From NCBI GenBank assembly GCA_945859605.1, contig OX243812.1, positions 49,264,376-49,328,375 of the forward strand: 64,000 nucleotides of DNA, read 5' to 3'. This stretch comes from Lumbricus rubellus. Its lineage: Eukaryota; Annelida; Clitellata; Crassiclitellata; Lumbricidae. The notes under the pieces are model-generated. The model was not told the origin of the DNA and did not search any database. It saw only the letters and a list, made by a program, of their open reading frames with translations. Position numbers and translations under genes: made by a program. Positions 1 to 64,000 of this stretch are shown one piece after another. Position 1 is the stretch's first letter; every line of letters starts with the position of its first letter.

Positions 1-3000
1 TAGATATGATCGTAAACTTCAACAAATTGTAGCTATTTACAGTTGAAATGCTTTAAAGCTAATCCAATGACTTCCATTGCTAGTCTAATCTAATCTAATC
101 TAATCACTTCTGTAGAGCCATAATCATAGTGCACAAGGCACCCGTCAATTCCTTTCGCAAATTCTTTGCACATGACTTTCTGGCACATCAAAAAGATCAT
201 AATATTCTACAAAATTATTGTAGACAAGGATAGCACTAATTAATAAGCACACTTCAATCTGAAGGATATTCTAGCTGAAACAGACACAAGACAAAAAAAC
301 TACTCACACAACCATTCAACCACTCGCTATTCTTTCCAACGGCTAACGAATAAATATAAGTAAATTTCCCATGATGCACTGTGGTTTGAAACCCGGATGT
401 AGAGTAAATCCCCAAATGCATTACAGATTCAGATGTTCCTGAAGAGTAGATATTCTTGGAGACATAAAACTTATGTCCAATATTAACAGATCTCAGAATT
501 TTGGCTAATTTATCCCATAAAATATAATCGGCATGTTTCAAATGCACACCAATATATGCAATATATGGACATAATTTAACAGGGATGAGGCTTTTCAAAA
601 TGCTTGGACTTTAAGAGATCTTTATATTGTTTCCAATGTGTACCATAAAACGTACCTCCATGAACAGAAATGCAAAATAAATTTCTAGGATGTCAATACA
701 AACTCTAAAGCTTTTTTCAGACATAACTAACAAATTTTCACCAAGCCTGCCAAATTAAATACTGGATAAACTTCAACTGATAATTTAATAAATAATTCAA
801 AACACCCTGCTCTGAAATCTCCACGAAAGTTAACAATCAACATCGTTCAGTAAAACCCTATTTACATGATTTTAATTACAATTTAAAGCAACTATGAAAG
901 AGCAGGAAATTCAGCAAGATATTCGAAAGGCAGTATAATCCTAAACTCAAACACAAACAGGTCTTCAGGGACAGAACTGCCACAAACATCAGGTGGTCCA
1001 AAGTTCTGACTCTTAAAATCTGGAAGACAATAATTTTTATAGGTGAAGAGACAAATATAAGAAAAGCAAAAATTTTTCTTCATATCAAAACGCGAAGACA
1101 ATTTCTGAAAATGCAGACAAAAGAACAAGGAGACAATGAAAGGACAAGGAAACAATGAAGGACAAGGAAACAACAGAAGGACAAGGAAACAACAGAAGGA
1201 CAAGGAAACAATGAAAGGGCAAGGAAACAGTTACAAAAAGAAAAAAAGAGTGTGAGAATTAAAACGCATCACCACGCATGAGAAGCATATTTTTTACTGC
1301 ATCAGGTTCCTACGTAAGCCAGACAGAAAATCTGCCTCCAATGTTCCCTTTAGAATTTGCGGCAGCACGAAAAATGTTTCCGCATTGCAAAACTATCCTG
1401 TTCACTAAAGATTTCACTTTAAAGGGAACATCATTTACGACATCAAGTTCACACAGTCACTAGACCAAAATGTCGGCCACACTGTGGCACCACCAGCGGC
1501 TGGCTCTGGGTTGAATGGTGAGAAGAGCTATTTAAAATAACGGATATGCAGAATGGTGGGCCAAAGCATTACTTAAGTCATGTCTTCACTCATCCAACAC
1601 AATGATATAGCGCCTCCCCAAAAAAATTCTTAAGAGATGTTCACTGCCCCAACATGGGTAAAAAAGAGCAGGTTTCAAGTGCTTAGGCCTATATAATTCT
1701 TCTTTTTTATCCTGGTAATAGTGATTGAAGCAGGTCTTGTGCATTCTTATAATAGAACGACAGAAATTATCTGTCACAATCAGTTGGAAAAACATCAAGT
1801 GGTAATAAGAAGAAACCAATGAAATTAGAGACAAGGAAACCGGTTAGGATCACAAAAGTTAAGTGAGGTAAGTAAGTAAAGACAACAACTGTGACAAGAT
1901 CGATCGAAATGCAATTCAAATCTAAACTGAGTGAAGTGTAAATCTGTATAGATCAACGAAACTCAGTTTTCCTCGGTTTATCCTCGAATTCCGATTGCAG
2001 GCAAAACCAAAAGCTCAGATCAATTTACTAAGTCTTACCAAACAGATCAGGCATTATTATTGTGAGCACAATAAATGTGCATCCACCAAATTAGGTTGAA
2101 CAATTGGCTATTAACGAATATTTTTATCTTCTTACTTACTTAACAAGTCTGGATCTGAGAACTTGGAGCAGCAGATAATTCCTATTCGACTCAAACTGTG
2201 AGCTCAATAGATTAAAGAACTTCTTGTGAATCAAGAAGAGCGAGCGAAAAAAGCTTCCACTTGACACTGAACAGAGAACTTCCCAACTGACTCACAAAAG
2301 CCTTCTCTGCGATCGAAAGAACAAACTATCATTTGAGATGGCTCAAAAGAGCAATTAATTATCAAAAACAAATGGAAAGCACAAGAATACTGAAAACCGA
2401 ATCAGTGAAGAGTATGGAACGCAGTCAAAACCCCATTTCCAAAACAATCCACAGGACCCATAGATGATCATCGAAAATGATCTTACATGATCCTTTCATT
2501 ATTTCCAATTTGATCAGTGTTGTAAGAGATCATTCCCAAAAGATGTGCGAAAACCTGCCCCATCCTAGAAATCATCAGAATAGTAAAACATTATCAGAAC
2601 AGCACTCAACTTTACCCTAAATCCTACTTAACCCACCCCCCACCTACTCAGCGAAATATAAAAATGCAGGTGCTGGAGGCTGGAAACACAGAAGCAAGCT
2701 GTCTACAACTACGACTTTAAAACTGAACCCAAATCCTACACACAGACATTAACCCTACCGACCGACGGCATAGGATTTCTCATACCACTTACTATACTAC
2801 GGTCGGTTTTGGGTTAAACAAAGCACAACCAAACATACACTGCTCACAATTAATTTCCTTCCGCAGCTACACTCTCATCTCACCTCTGCACACAACACAC
2901 AAATAAATTGCGACTTGTCCGCTTGCAGTTCCACGAGTTTTCAACGTTTTCACAGCAATGCATCTGTACAACATTATTGCTCCTACACTCGATGACGTAA

Positions 3001-5040
3001 CAAGAAAAAAGTTCGCAAGAAAAAAACAGCAGCAGCGGTGCGGATCAGACTCGGCCAAGAAAAAAACGATCTCGCGAACGGCGTAAAATCTCTGCAAACA
3101 GCGGACACAAAGGCAACGGCAAAATGCATGCAACACGAACAACTGTAGACCCCAAGAAACGAAGCCGCGAGTGCGACTTTTCTTCTGCGCGCACATCATC
3201 GGAAAAACGAATCGTCGTCGTCGTCCCAGAACTCCCGAATCGATTTCGTCTTCGACGCCCAAAATTGAAATTCTGCCAAAGTCAACGTATCTCAGAAAAG
3301 AAGGAACTGAAGGGTTCCTCGAACTCTGCTGGTTTCTATTTTTATTTTTCATCTGCAAGAAAACACAAACAGGAAACTAAAAAACATGATTTAACCCTTT
3401 ACCAGTTAATTTTTAAATTTTCAGGCCGTTTTCAGCGGATATTCGCGGGGCAAACGCGTAAAGGGATTAACGGTCAGCGCAGTATAACTGAATGATTTTT
3501 AATTTTCGATTGGTGCTTTCAAAGCGATTTGCGCAGCACCAGGTTAGTTATAGATTTAGATCACTCGTAAACATTGGATTAATTATAAGTTTAGAAAAGT
3601 TAAAAGATCAGACTATACGCATGATTAGACAAGTTGCAAAAGGTTTGATTAGTTACAACATTCAGTCATAACTCATAAGGTGAGGCGGTGGGGCACAGTG
3701 GTGTACTGGTAGAATTCAAATATAATATTCTCTACATTTCTAGTTAACAGTTTCTGTATGTCCTTCACAGCTAACTTTCTGATATCACAGATCACAGGTC
3801 ACCATAACAACTGTGACCCAACTTAAGCTGATGTTTAGAACCAAAGCACTCCGAAGGTAAACTGTGCTCAGAATCTACCCGAAAAAGACTCAGAACTAAC
3901 CCAAAAAATTTCCTAAGTTCTGTTCTACTTTGCCATCGCATGAGAATACTGAGATGGAAAGTGCATATCATCGCCAGCTGATACTGATCCCGGATCCTAA
4001 AATGTATGATAACAACAAGCTTATCAGCAGCGTGCTCAAAAATATATAATTGTGTGTGTGTGTGTGTGTGTGTGCATGCCTGTGCATGTGTGTGCGCACG
4101 CATGTGTGTGTGTGTGCATGAAACAGTTGAACATATTCTTTCGCCATCAATGTTAATGATGATGATGATGATGATGATAATGATGATGATAGTTATAAAA
4201 TAATATTAAATACATTTTGGTCTTCTATGTCTTTTTAATTATCCTACATTTGCCAATAAATGAAAATTCCTTCCCTTCTCTCATATTTGTTTACATTCTG
4301 AGGACATAATTATATGCCATTTCTGTTCTCTAATTTCTCTTCAATTAGCAATACTATTGGCGACAACAAAACTCCTCCAAACGAAGAATCAAATTCGTCT
4401 GAGCATAAGTGGAAGACAATAAAAAGTGGAAGACAATGAAAAGTGGAAGACAATGAAAAGTGAAAGACAATGAAAAGTGGAAGACAATGAAACAATGGAA
4501 AGAGATTTATGCAACAGTGGACAAACTGGACATGGAACAAAATGAAGTGTCATCCTTCACAACAGCTGAAAAAGTTCGTCAAAAACGACCCTTAATAAAA
4601 TCTAATCAGAAGTTTTGCATGTGTTGCTGCTGCTGCTGATCACGTGACACCAGCCAACACATATGCCTGATGTCTGCTCTCATCACTGCAGTAATCCTCC
4701 TCCTCCATTGTCTAACAGAGCAAGTATTACGCACACCAGGAAACCACGGTGTCAGTGCAAATGATTTTCTGCTGAAATTCCATCCTTGCACTTGATAATC
4801 CGGTTTTAAAAAGTTGTGCATCCCCACTTGCAGAAACGGAGTATGGTAAATTCCCTTTCAATTAGATGCATCATTCATGAATTGCACAACACATACCCGG
4901 TATATAATATAATTGCTAACTGCTGCTGTTGCTTGTGTTTTTGTCCGCTCCACCAACTTCCTGTTGATTATTCAAAACATAAATTCAAGACTTGCCTGAT
5001 ACACTGAGCATCATGCACCATTGAAATGATTGGAAGAGAT
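1..5040. other. Low-copy AT-rich sequence downstream of the last RBMS exon
   Basis: No coding exon was recognised on either strand. It contains a TCTAA run (91-115), a 19-20 bp AAGGACAAGGAAACAA tandem repeat (about 1122-1232), a SINE head fragment at 3689-3715, (TG)n at 4051-4117, a GAT run at 4157-4190 and a 17-bp GTGGAAGACAATGAAAA tandem repeat (about 4420-4500). The terminal RBMS exon and 3' UTR could be here, but I could not point to them. Confidence 0.5.
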
Positions 5041-5049
5041 TCCGGGTAT

Positions 5050-5235
5050 GCGGGAACAGCCATTATTTATGGAACCGACTTCCTTCATCAGTTCGCTCTG
5101 CCATTCTGTCTGGCAGTAGTTCATCATCTTTCTCTCGCCTCAAATCCTGCTCTTTTTTTCGGGGGTCGATCACACTGGGAGCACTTCTGAAAGGTTTCTG
5201 CTGAGAGAAGCACTTTATAATGGTCAATGGTCACA
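5050..5235 (+). mobile_element. CR1/Jockey-type LINE, 3' end fragment
   Basis: Plus-strand reading gives LWNRLPSSVRSAILSGSSSS then FSRLKSCSFFRGSITLGALL, which is the C-terminal end of a LINE reverse-transcriptase protein, as in the larger copy at 22683-23775. It runs directly into the shared 3' tail (GGGAGCACTTCTG to AGAAGCACTTTATAA). Strongly 5'-truncated, as usual for non-LTR elements. Confidence 0.8.
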
Positions 5236-5327
5236 TATATACAGTTTTTATACACGTCTTGAATATATGTTTCATTTAACAGGAAGTTAGTGGAGCCGAC
5301 AAAACATAAGTAACAGCAGCAGTTGGC

Positions 5328-5358
<31 letters not shown>

Positions 5359-5880
5359 CTAGCTGTGGAACCCGGTGTTGCCCAGGGAATTTTGGGTTTT
5401 CACCTCCCCCTCCACGCCACCCCGCTCCAACCCTGCTCACCGCTCCCCCGTCCTCGTCCCACCCCCTTCTGCACCCACACACCGCCCCTCTCAGCTCCCA
5501 CCATGCTCACCGCTCCCACCCCAGCCATCGTCCCACCTTTTCCGCTTCCATACACCGCTAACCGCTTCTACCCCGCATCACCCACGGTCCTACCCCACCT
5601 CCAACCGCTACGCCCTCCCCCGCTCTCTGACCCGGCCCCACCCAGACTCCACTCCTTTGCGGTTACAGGCATTTCCCGAAACATTTTGGTTAGCTTTTGC
5701 ACATTTTTTGTAAACCCCTCTCACAACCAAACCCGACTCACCCCTGCGGGGCGGGGTGTGTATGCTGACTGTGGGTGTGATGGCCCTAGTCGCATTCTAT
5801 CTTTAGCCGCAAGGGGTTTTAGGTGTAAAAACTCCGAAACTGTGTGAATATCGCCCCCACGCAGGCCTCCGTATTTAGCT
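5359..5880 (+). mobile_element. Interspersed repeat opening ACTAGCTGTGGAACCCGG with C/T-rich body
   Basis: Starts after an (AT)n run with ACTAGCTGTGGAACCCGGTG, followed by several hundred bases of C/T-rich sequence. A reverse-strand relative ends at about 63890 with CGGGTACAGCTAGTA and also has a purine/pyrimidine-skewed body. The opening looks like a terminal motif common in invertebrate repeats, but I cannot name the class. Confidence 0.5.
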
Positions 5881-6687
5881 AGATTCGTCAACCCTTTCAC
5901 TGGTGATCATTATAGCTGAAAAACTGTATGCGTATAATTATGGACAAACAAATGCACACACATACAAACACCCAGGTCCACATTCTCATTTCTCTAGTCC
6001 ATGGTCAATGCACTGAGAGTGCCTATTAATAACTTGATTAATACTGAGAGCGTCAAGAATGACGTCATGCAACCGTTTGCTAAATAATGGCGGCGCAGGG
6101 TTAAATCGCTTCTTAAAATATCTGTATAGGCGCTAACTACCACATCGAAATTTAAAATGTCCATAACTCGGGCTTTAAAGCGAATTAGGAGCTGAGCATA
6201 GTCGCAATGACTTCCACATTCGCATACGAATATCAAAAAAATATTTCGTCAATGAAATTCATTCGGTGTCAGATCCTTTGACCGCGAGAGATTTGCACAC
6301 AACGCGACATCGCCACAGAATCGAGTTTGCCTTATGGTCTAAGATGTCCCGTGCAATTCGGATTCTGTGACTTGCAATCATAAAAATAAATAATAATAAC
6401 AATAAATTATACTAGTAAATAATAATAATAATAATCACATGCCAATGACTCTTAACCAATAATTGAAAAGTAGCACTTGATAAGAAGAACCTGGTGAACG
6501 TGTTGTCAGACTTTGTGAGAACGCGTTGTATTGTTGCTTACCTCTAAAGACAACTGTTGCATTGGCGGAGGAGGAAACGCCACGTGAACATAGTGCGGCC
6601 CGCCCCCAGTCGGACCAGAAACGTACTGCAGAACAACAGCAGGTAACAGATATAATACATGATGCAGAGTTCAACGGTGCATGTATG

Positions 6688-7296
6688 CAGTGTTGTACAG
6701 TAACGAAGTAAAAGTAACGCGTTACTGTACTTAAGTAAAAGTTTGAATACTTTCACATGTAACGAAGTATCAGAGAAATTAAATACTTTTACTTTCAACG
6801 AAGTAAAATTTTACCCATGTTTCAGTACTTTTACTTCGTTACAATTTATGTGACACTCGTTACAATGTTCGTTACTTCAAAGCGCTAATTAACATTTCGT
6901 TTCCCTAAGCTAAGGCAGCTTATTCAAATTTGCATGGCTAAAAATAGATTTTCGATGGGTGGACCACACTGGATGCACTGCCATTTCTACAGCAAAACTA
7001 CTCTTCAGCTATGCATTGTGCTAAAATGAATAAGAAGCGTGCGTAGTAGACTCAACGATAACCATTTCGAGAATTTAGTACCGTATGTTTGAAGGTTAAA
7101 AATCGATTGAGTTATAGAAAGACTCGGTATACTACTTTTACTTTTTACTTAAAAAGTATTATTGGAAGGGGATACTTTTTACTTTTACTTAAGTATTATT
7201 TTGTGATGAGTACTTTTACTTTTACTTAAGTGATTAAAATCCATTTTACTTTTACTTTTACTTAAGTACATTTGCCCGGTACTTTCAACAACACTG
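6688..7296. mobile_element. hAT-type non-autonomous element (609 bp) with perfect 8-bp TSD
   Basis: Flanked by CATGTATG at 6680-6687 and again at 7297-7304. The ends are inverted: CAGTGTTGT at the left, ACAACACTG at the right. The interior is rich in AAGTAACG / CGTTACTT and ACTTAAGTAAAAGT words in both orientations. 8-bp duplications and a CAG...CTG end are standard for hAT transposons. No transposase is visible, so it would depend on an enzyme in trans. Confidence 0.92.
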
Positions 7297-7336
7297 CATG
7301 TATGCATGGTATGTATATATTATATATTGTATATAT

Positions 7337-7791
7337 TTCAAAATTTCAAAACTGTTTTTATCCTGAGATAATTATCTTACACTGATTCAAATATGAAGTT
7401 TCTGGCATGAATATTGACGTCACAATTACGTCATTTGCATCAAAGAATTCAAATGTTAAGTACCGAACACAACTTTTATACTAGCGCGACTCTCCGACGA
7501 ACCGGTCAAATAATTTTTCCTTAGAAGCTTATTTTGACCGCTCACTGTCCATCCCTTGTCCGGAAATTTTCGAATAAACTTTTTTGCGCCGTTATGTTTA
7601 TTTTTCCGTAAGAATTTTATTACAATTTTGTCTTCTTGGCTGAACGCCATTCGCTAACGATTTTTTTTACACTTGGTTTCGATATGTCACTTAATGACGT
7701 CATTATGACGTAATTTTTTAGTGAGGGCCGTTCATAAATTACCAATTTGTAGATAATTATCTCAGAATAAAAACAGTTTTGAAATTTTGAA
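7337..7791 (-). mobile_element. TIR element with remnant of a Tc1/mariner-like transposase N-terminus
   Basis: 41-bp terminal inverted repeats (7337-7377 and 7751-7791) differ at one base; they contain AGATAATTATCTCA and AAAACAGTTTTGAAATTTTG. Between them, on the minus strand (7650-7456), lies a frame MAFSQEDKIVIKFLRKNKHN then GAKKFIRKFPDKGW and a TGSS stretch, which I recognise as the helix-turn-helix start of a Tc1/mariner-group transposase. The catalytic domain is absent, so it is an internally deleted, non-autonomous copy. No clear target duplication seen. Confidence 0.75.
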
Positions 7792-8031
7792 AATCGATTA
7801 AGATTTGCCTGTTTTATTCACATTATAAAAAGGGTGCCCGATTTATTGGGAAACAGTGTATATATATATATGTGTGTGTGTGTGTGTGAGTGTATTCATA
7901 AGTGAGTGTGTGTGTAGGTGTGTGAATGGGTGCGTGTGAATGGGTGTCTGTATGGGGTGAATGGGTGTGTGTATGGGGTGAATGGGAGTGTGTGTGAGTG
8001 TGTGCATGAGTTTGTACATGTGCATTTATGA

Positions 8032-8062
<31 letters not shown>

Positions 8063-8247
8063 TGCCCGGTATGTATGAATGTGTGTATGCATAAGGTGAG
8101 GTGATGCTGGGGTGAGCAGAAACTTTGGAAAGGTGTGATTGAGATGAGTCGTAATTTGGATGGCTGTGACTGAATGGAATGATTGAGAGTTGGGGTAGGG
8201 GTGGTGACTGCGCTTGCGATGATGATGAGGCGCGTTGATGAACTGAC

Positions 8248-61350
<53,103 letters not shown>

Positions 61351-61815
61351 CTGAAGTTGGTCAATCGGAAGAAGACGAGGAGGAAGCGTACTACAACAAC
61401 AGTCAACAGGTGGAGACACTGCAGGCTGTGAGGCGGGCAACTCCCCAATCACTAGGTGGCGCTCCACACATCATCTCAGGTGACGCAACACGCACACAGT
61501 CCCTGCAGGTGATGCAATACATTGTCTCCAGGGTGCGCCCCATTATCCCCCCACTCCATGTGATGTCATAAAGTCCCCCCACACACGCGCGCATGCATGC
61601 ACGCACACACACGCGCGCATGCATGCACGCACACATCTCATGCGGTTTCACAAACTCCCCATGTTGTGCCACAGTCCCCAGCAGCAGGTGTCGTCACACA
61701 GCAGGTACACAGCTACAAAGTCCCTCAAATGGTTCCACACACATTAGATGTTGCCAGAGGATTCAATATACCATGAAGGATGATGGCACCAAATAGAAAG
61801 AGAAGGATAATTTTA
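61351..61815. other. Sequence upstream of the N-terminal RBMS exon
   Basis: Could be intron or 5' flank. It contains a duplicated ACGCGCGCATGCATGCACGC (61584-61631). No TATA box or promoter that I can support. Confidence 0.45.
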
Positions 61816-61819
61816 AGTA

Positions 61820-61985
61820 GGCCAACATGCAAAACGAAATGCTTCCTTCTGATTCAGCATCTTTCATTCATGGTCACTGGTCTACAAACTGGAATGACCT
61901 CCCTGACTTATTGCCCAAGGGTCACTCCAATCTCAAAACTGTCCTATATAGCCATGGTTGGGTCGGAAGCGCCTCTGAGTAGCCT
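61820..61985 (+). mobile_element. LINE 3' end, interrupted and continued at 63158-63205
   Basis: Reads STNWNDLPDLLPKGHSNLKT then SHGWVGSASE-stop, followed by tail GGAAGCGCCTCTGAGTAGCC T. The tail continues beyond the inserted element as TAGCCTACCTTGAAGGGACG CAATATAAG. A second copy of the same 3' end starts near 63900 at the window edge. Confidence 0.8.
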
Positions 61986-62316
61986 GATTGTAGGACATTA
62001 TCCCCCCCGGACATAATCCCCCCCGGACATTATCCCCCCCCGGACAAAAGCCCCCCCGGACATTATCCCCCCCGATTTTGACTAGGACATTATCCCCCCC
62101 GGACATTATCCCCCCCCCTCTGTGCAGTTGGTCTGTTTCTTCATTTAATTGATAAAGATTAATCATTATGGTTTTGTCCGCTGTGTGAACTTGCTAATGC
62201 CGTCACCGATACATACATACATACATACATACATACATACATACATACATACATACATACATACATACATACATACATACATGCATACATACATACATAC
62301 ATACATACATACATAG

Positions 62317-62348
<32 letters not shown>

Positions 62349-62465
62349 CATACATACATACATACATACATACATACATACATACATACATACATACATA
62401 CATACATACATACATACATACATACATACATACATGCATACATACATACATACATACATACATAG

Positions 62466-62496
<31 letters not shown>

Positions 62497-62661
62497 CATA
62501 CATACATACATACATACATACATACATACATACATACATACATACATACATACATACATACATACATACATACATACATACATACATACATACATACATA
62601 CATACATACATACATACATACATACATGCATACATACATACATACATACATACATACATAG

Positions 62662-62693
<32 letters not shown>

Positions 62694-62722
62694 CATACAT
62701 ACATACATACATACATACATAG

Positions 62723-62754
<32 letters not shown>

Positions 62755-63157
62755 CATACATACATACATACATACATACATACATACATACATGCATGCA
62801 TGCATGCATGCATACATACATACATACATACATACATACATACATACATACATACATACATACATACATACATACATACATACATACATGCAATCATGCA
62901 TACATGTATGCATACATGCATGCCTGTATGCATACATGCGTACATACATACATATTCAACTGTAGGCCTAATGTCTAATGTATGGGTGCCTAACATAGGC
63001 CTATTCTTATATTTTTTGCATCATTTTTAGGTAATGTTATCATAGACCGGGGGGGATAATGTCCTACCCCGGGGGGGATAATGTCCGGGGGGGCTTTTGT
63101 CCGGGGGGGATAATGTCCGGGGGGGATAATGTCCGGGGGGGATAATGTCCGTTTCCC
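61986..63157. mobile_element. Unclassified element with poly-C inverted ends, 9-bp TSD and a (CATA)n core
   Basis: Flanked by GAGTAGCCT at 61977-61985 and 63158-63166; joining the flanks restores the LINE tail it split. The left end is an array of GGACATTATCCCCCCC-type units (61995-62118), the right end is the same array inverted (63046-63150). Both arrays contain the variant GGACAAAAGCCCCCCC. The core, 62209 to about 62955, is mostly (CATA)n with GTTTA/GTTA breaks. No coding sequence. A 9-bp duplication suits Mutator-like elements but the ends match none I know. Confidence 0.8.
62209..62955 (+). repeat. (CATA)n microsatellite, about 740 bp
   Basis: CATACATA with occasional CATG and TAGTTTACATA breaks that recur at several places, showing internal duplication of larger blocks. 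Confidence 0.98.
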
Positions 63158-63229
63158 GAGTAGCCTACCTTGAAGGGACGCAATATAAGATATCGTAAGT
63201 CTATATAAATAAAAATGAAACTTTCCAAC

Positions 63230-63890
63230 AGTTTGTTATGAGTGTTCTCGAAAACTGACGCTCCGATTTTTTGAAACTTTAACAAAACCTTACATTCCAA
63301 TAGAACCGTGTTGTATTATGCTATCTTTCCGAAAAAACGCAATCTTTTCCACAAAAAGAGAACTTTGAAATCCGTTCGACCGCCATTTGCAAATTATACA
63401 CTTCCCAACGTCCGTGAGGGTTGCCAGATTTCGGAAATGTTTTTGTCGCGACATCACGTTGTAAAGTCGCCCAAAAGTCGCGAGATGACCAACTTTGATC
63501 AGGGTTGCCCAAAAGTCGCCCAAAAATCGCGATAGCGCATTTGTCGCTGTCGGGAAGGAACGTGTAAGGGAGGAAAGAAGGAAGAGGGAGCGGGACGAAG
63601 AGGGAGTGGAGGGACCGGAGGGGAGGGATGGAGAAGGGAGGGAGGGGATGGGTAGAAGGAGGGGAGGGGAGGAGGAGGAAGGGAGACGGGAGGAGGAGGA
63701 AGGGAGAGGGGAGGTGGAGGGGGAGGAGGAGGAAGGGGAGGGGGACGGGGGAGGGGAGGGGGAGGGGAGGGAGACGGGGGGAGGGGAGGGGGAGCGGAGG
63801 TGATGCGGAGGGGAGGGGGAGGAGAGGGGGAGGAGGCAGATGACGGTCTTTTCTGCCCCAGCAACGCGTGGCCGGGTACAGCTAGTAAAT
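63230..63890 (-). mobile_element. Interspersed repeat ending CGGGTACAGCTAGTA, with G/A-rich body
   Basis: On the minus strand it opens TACTAGCTGTACCCGGCCACG then CGTTGCTGGGGCAGAA, has a C/T-rich body (63545-63840), a region with GGCAACCCTCACGGACGTTG, and ends near TTTCATTTTTATTTATATAG. Resembles the plus-strand repeat at 5359. Class not determined. Confidence 0.6.
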
Positions 63891-63899
63891 AATAAATAA

Positions 63900-64000
63900 C
63901 ACTGACTTATTGCCCAAAGGTCCCTCTATTCTGTTCCTTAAGAATCTCAAAACTTTCGCATTTAGCCGTGGTTGGGTCGGGAGCACCACTGAGTACCATA
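63900..64000 (+). mobile_element. LINE 3' end, cut by the window edge
   Basis: LPKGPSILFLKNLKTFAFSR GWVGSTTEY parallels the C-terminus of the copy at 61820. It begins the shared tail (GGGAGCACCACTGAGTA) at 63979. Confidence 0.75.

Noticed and set aside
254..1203. Minus-strand frames of 114 and 103 residues near the window start
   Set aside because: No recognisable domain, no homology I know, AT-rich intronic composition.
4606..4827. Candidate terminal RBMS exon ending DQQQQQHMQNF-stop on the minus strand
   Set aside because: A Gln-run near the C-terminus would suit the family, but the acceptor and the required phase 0 do not agree and no other family residues are present.
5323..5847. Pro-rich 174-residue plus-strand frame
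   Set aside because: Lies over the C/T-rich body of an interspersed repeat; Pro/Ser/Leu content follows base composition.
62166..62949. Open frame of 248 residues (MYVC repeats), and similar frames at 25635-26167
   Set aside because: Pure translation of (CATA)n; no start context, no domain, same pattern on the other strand.

Overview
The window is a piece of an animal (metazoan) nuclear genome. One spliced gene with very long introns runs on the minus strand, and almost everything else is repeats. The gene is an RBMS / alan shepard (shep)-type single-stranded-nucleic-acid-binding protein with two RRM domains. I could assemble nine coding exons by hand between 61350 and 8248 with consistent splice sites and codon phase; eight of them are firm and the 5'-most is probable. 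They give about 412 residues from the first available ATG, close to the roughly 400-440 residues of vertebrate RBMS proteins, but the last exon(s) and stop codon were not found. The species cannot be named. Abundant CR1/Jockey-type LINEs, tRNA-headed SINEs, hAT-type elements and long (CATA)n, (CAGA)n, (CAT)n and (CA)n arrays suggest a marine invertebrate; that is inference.

Layout in coordinate order. 1-8247 lies downstream of the last recognised exon and holds intron or 3' sequence, an 8-bp-TSD hAT MITE (6688-7296) and a Tc1/mariner-derived TIR element (7337-7791). 8248-11904 holds five clustered exons: RRM2, the linker and the conserved C-terminal blocks. 13166-17170 is a nest of transposons: a tRNA-derived SINE, a mariner-like element in its tail, a hAT-type element inside the mariner, and a second hAT-type element inside the first. 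17767-18861 has two RRM1 exons; one is followed by nine 34-bp tandem copies of its own exon-intron border. 21065-21300 is the exon with the Gly-rich linker and start of RRM1. 21301-61114 is an intron of about 39.8 kb with LINE fragments, SINEs, at least five TIR elements, several minisatellites and kilobases of microsatellite. 61115-61350 is an N-terminal exon. 61986-63157 is an odd element with poly-C-studded inverted ends around a 740-bp (CATA)n core. 58801-59000 is an assembly gap of 200 N inside an 18-bp minisatellite.

The repeats are linked. The LINEs and the SINEs end in a common 3' tail that can form a stem-loop, with paired changes between copies, followed by TATAA(A) and a short tandem tail. 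This fits SINEs mobilised by the LINE's reverse transcriptase. DNA elements have landed in such tails at least four times here. The long ORFs in this window over simple repeats (Met/Tyr/Val/Cys, Asp, Ser/Leu or His/Thr runs) are not genes.
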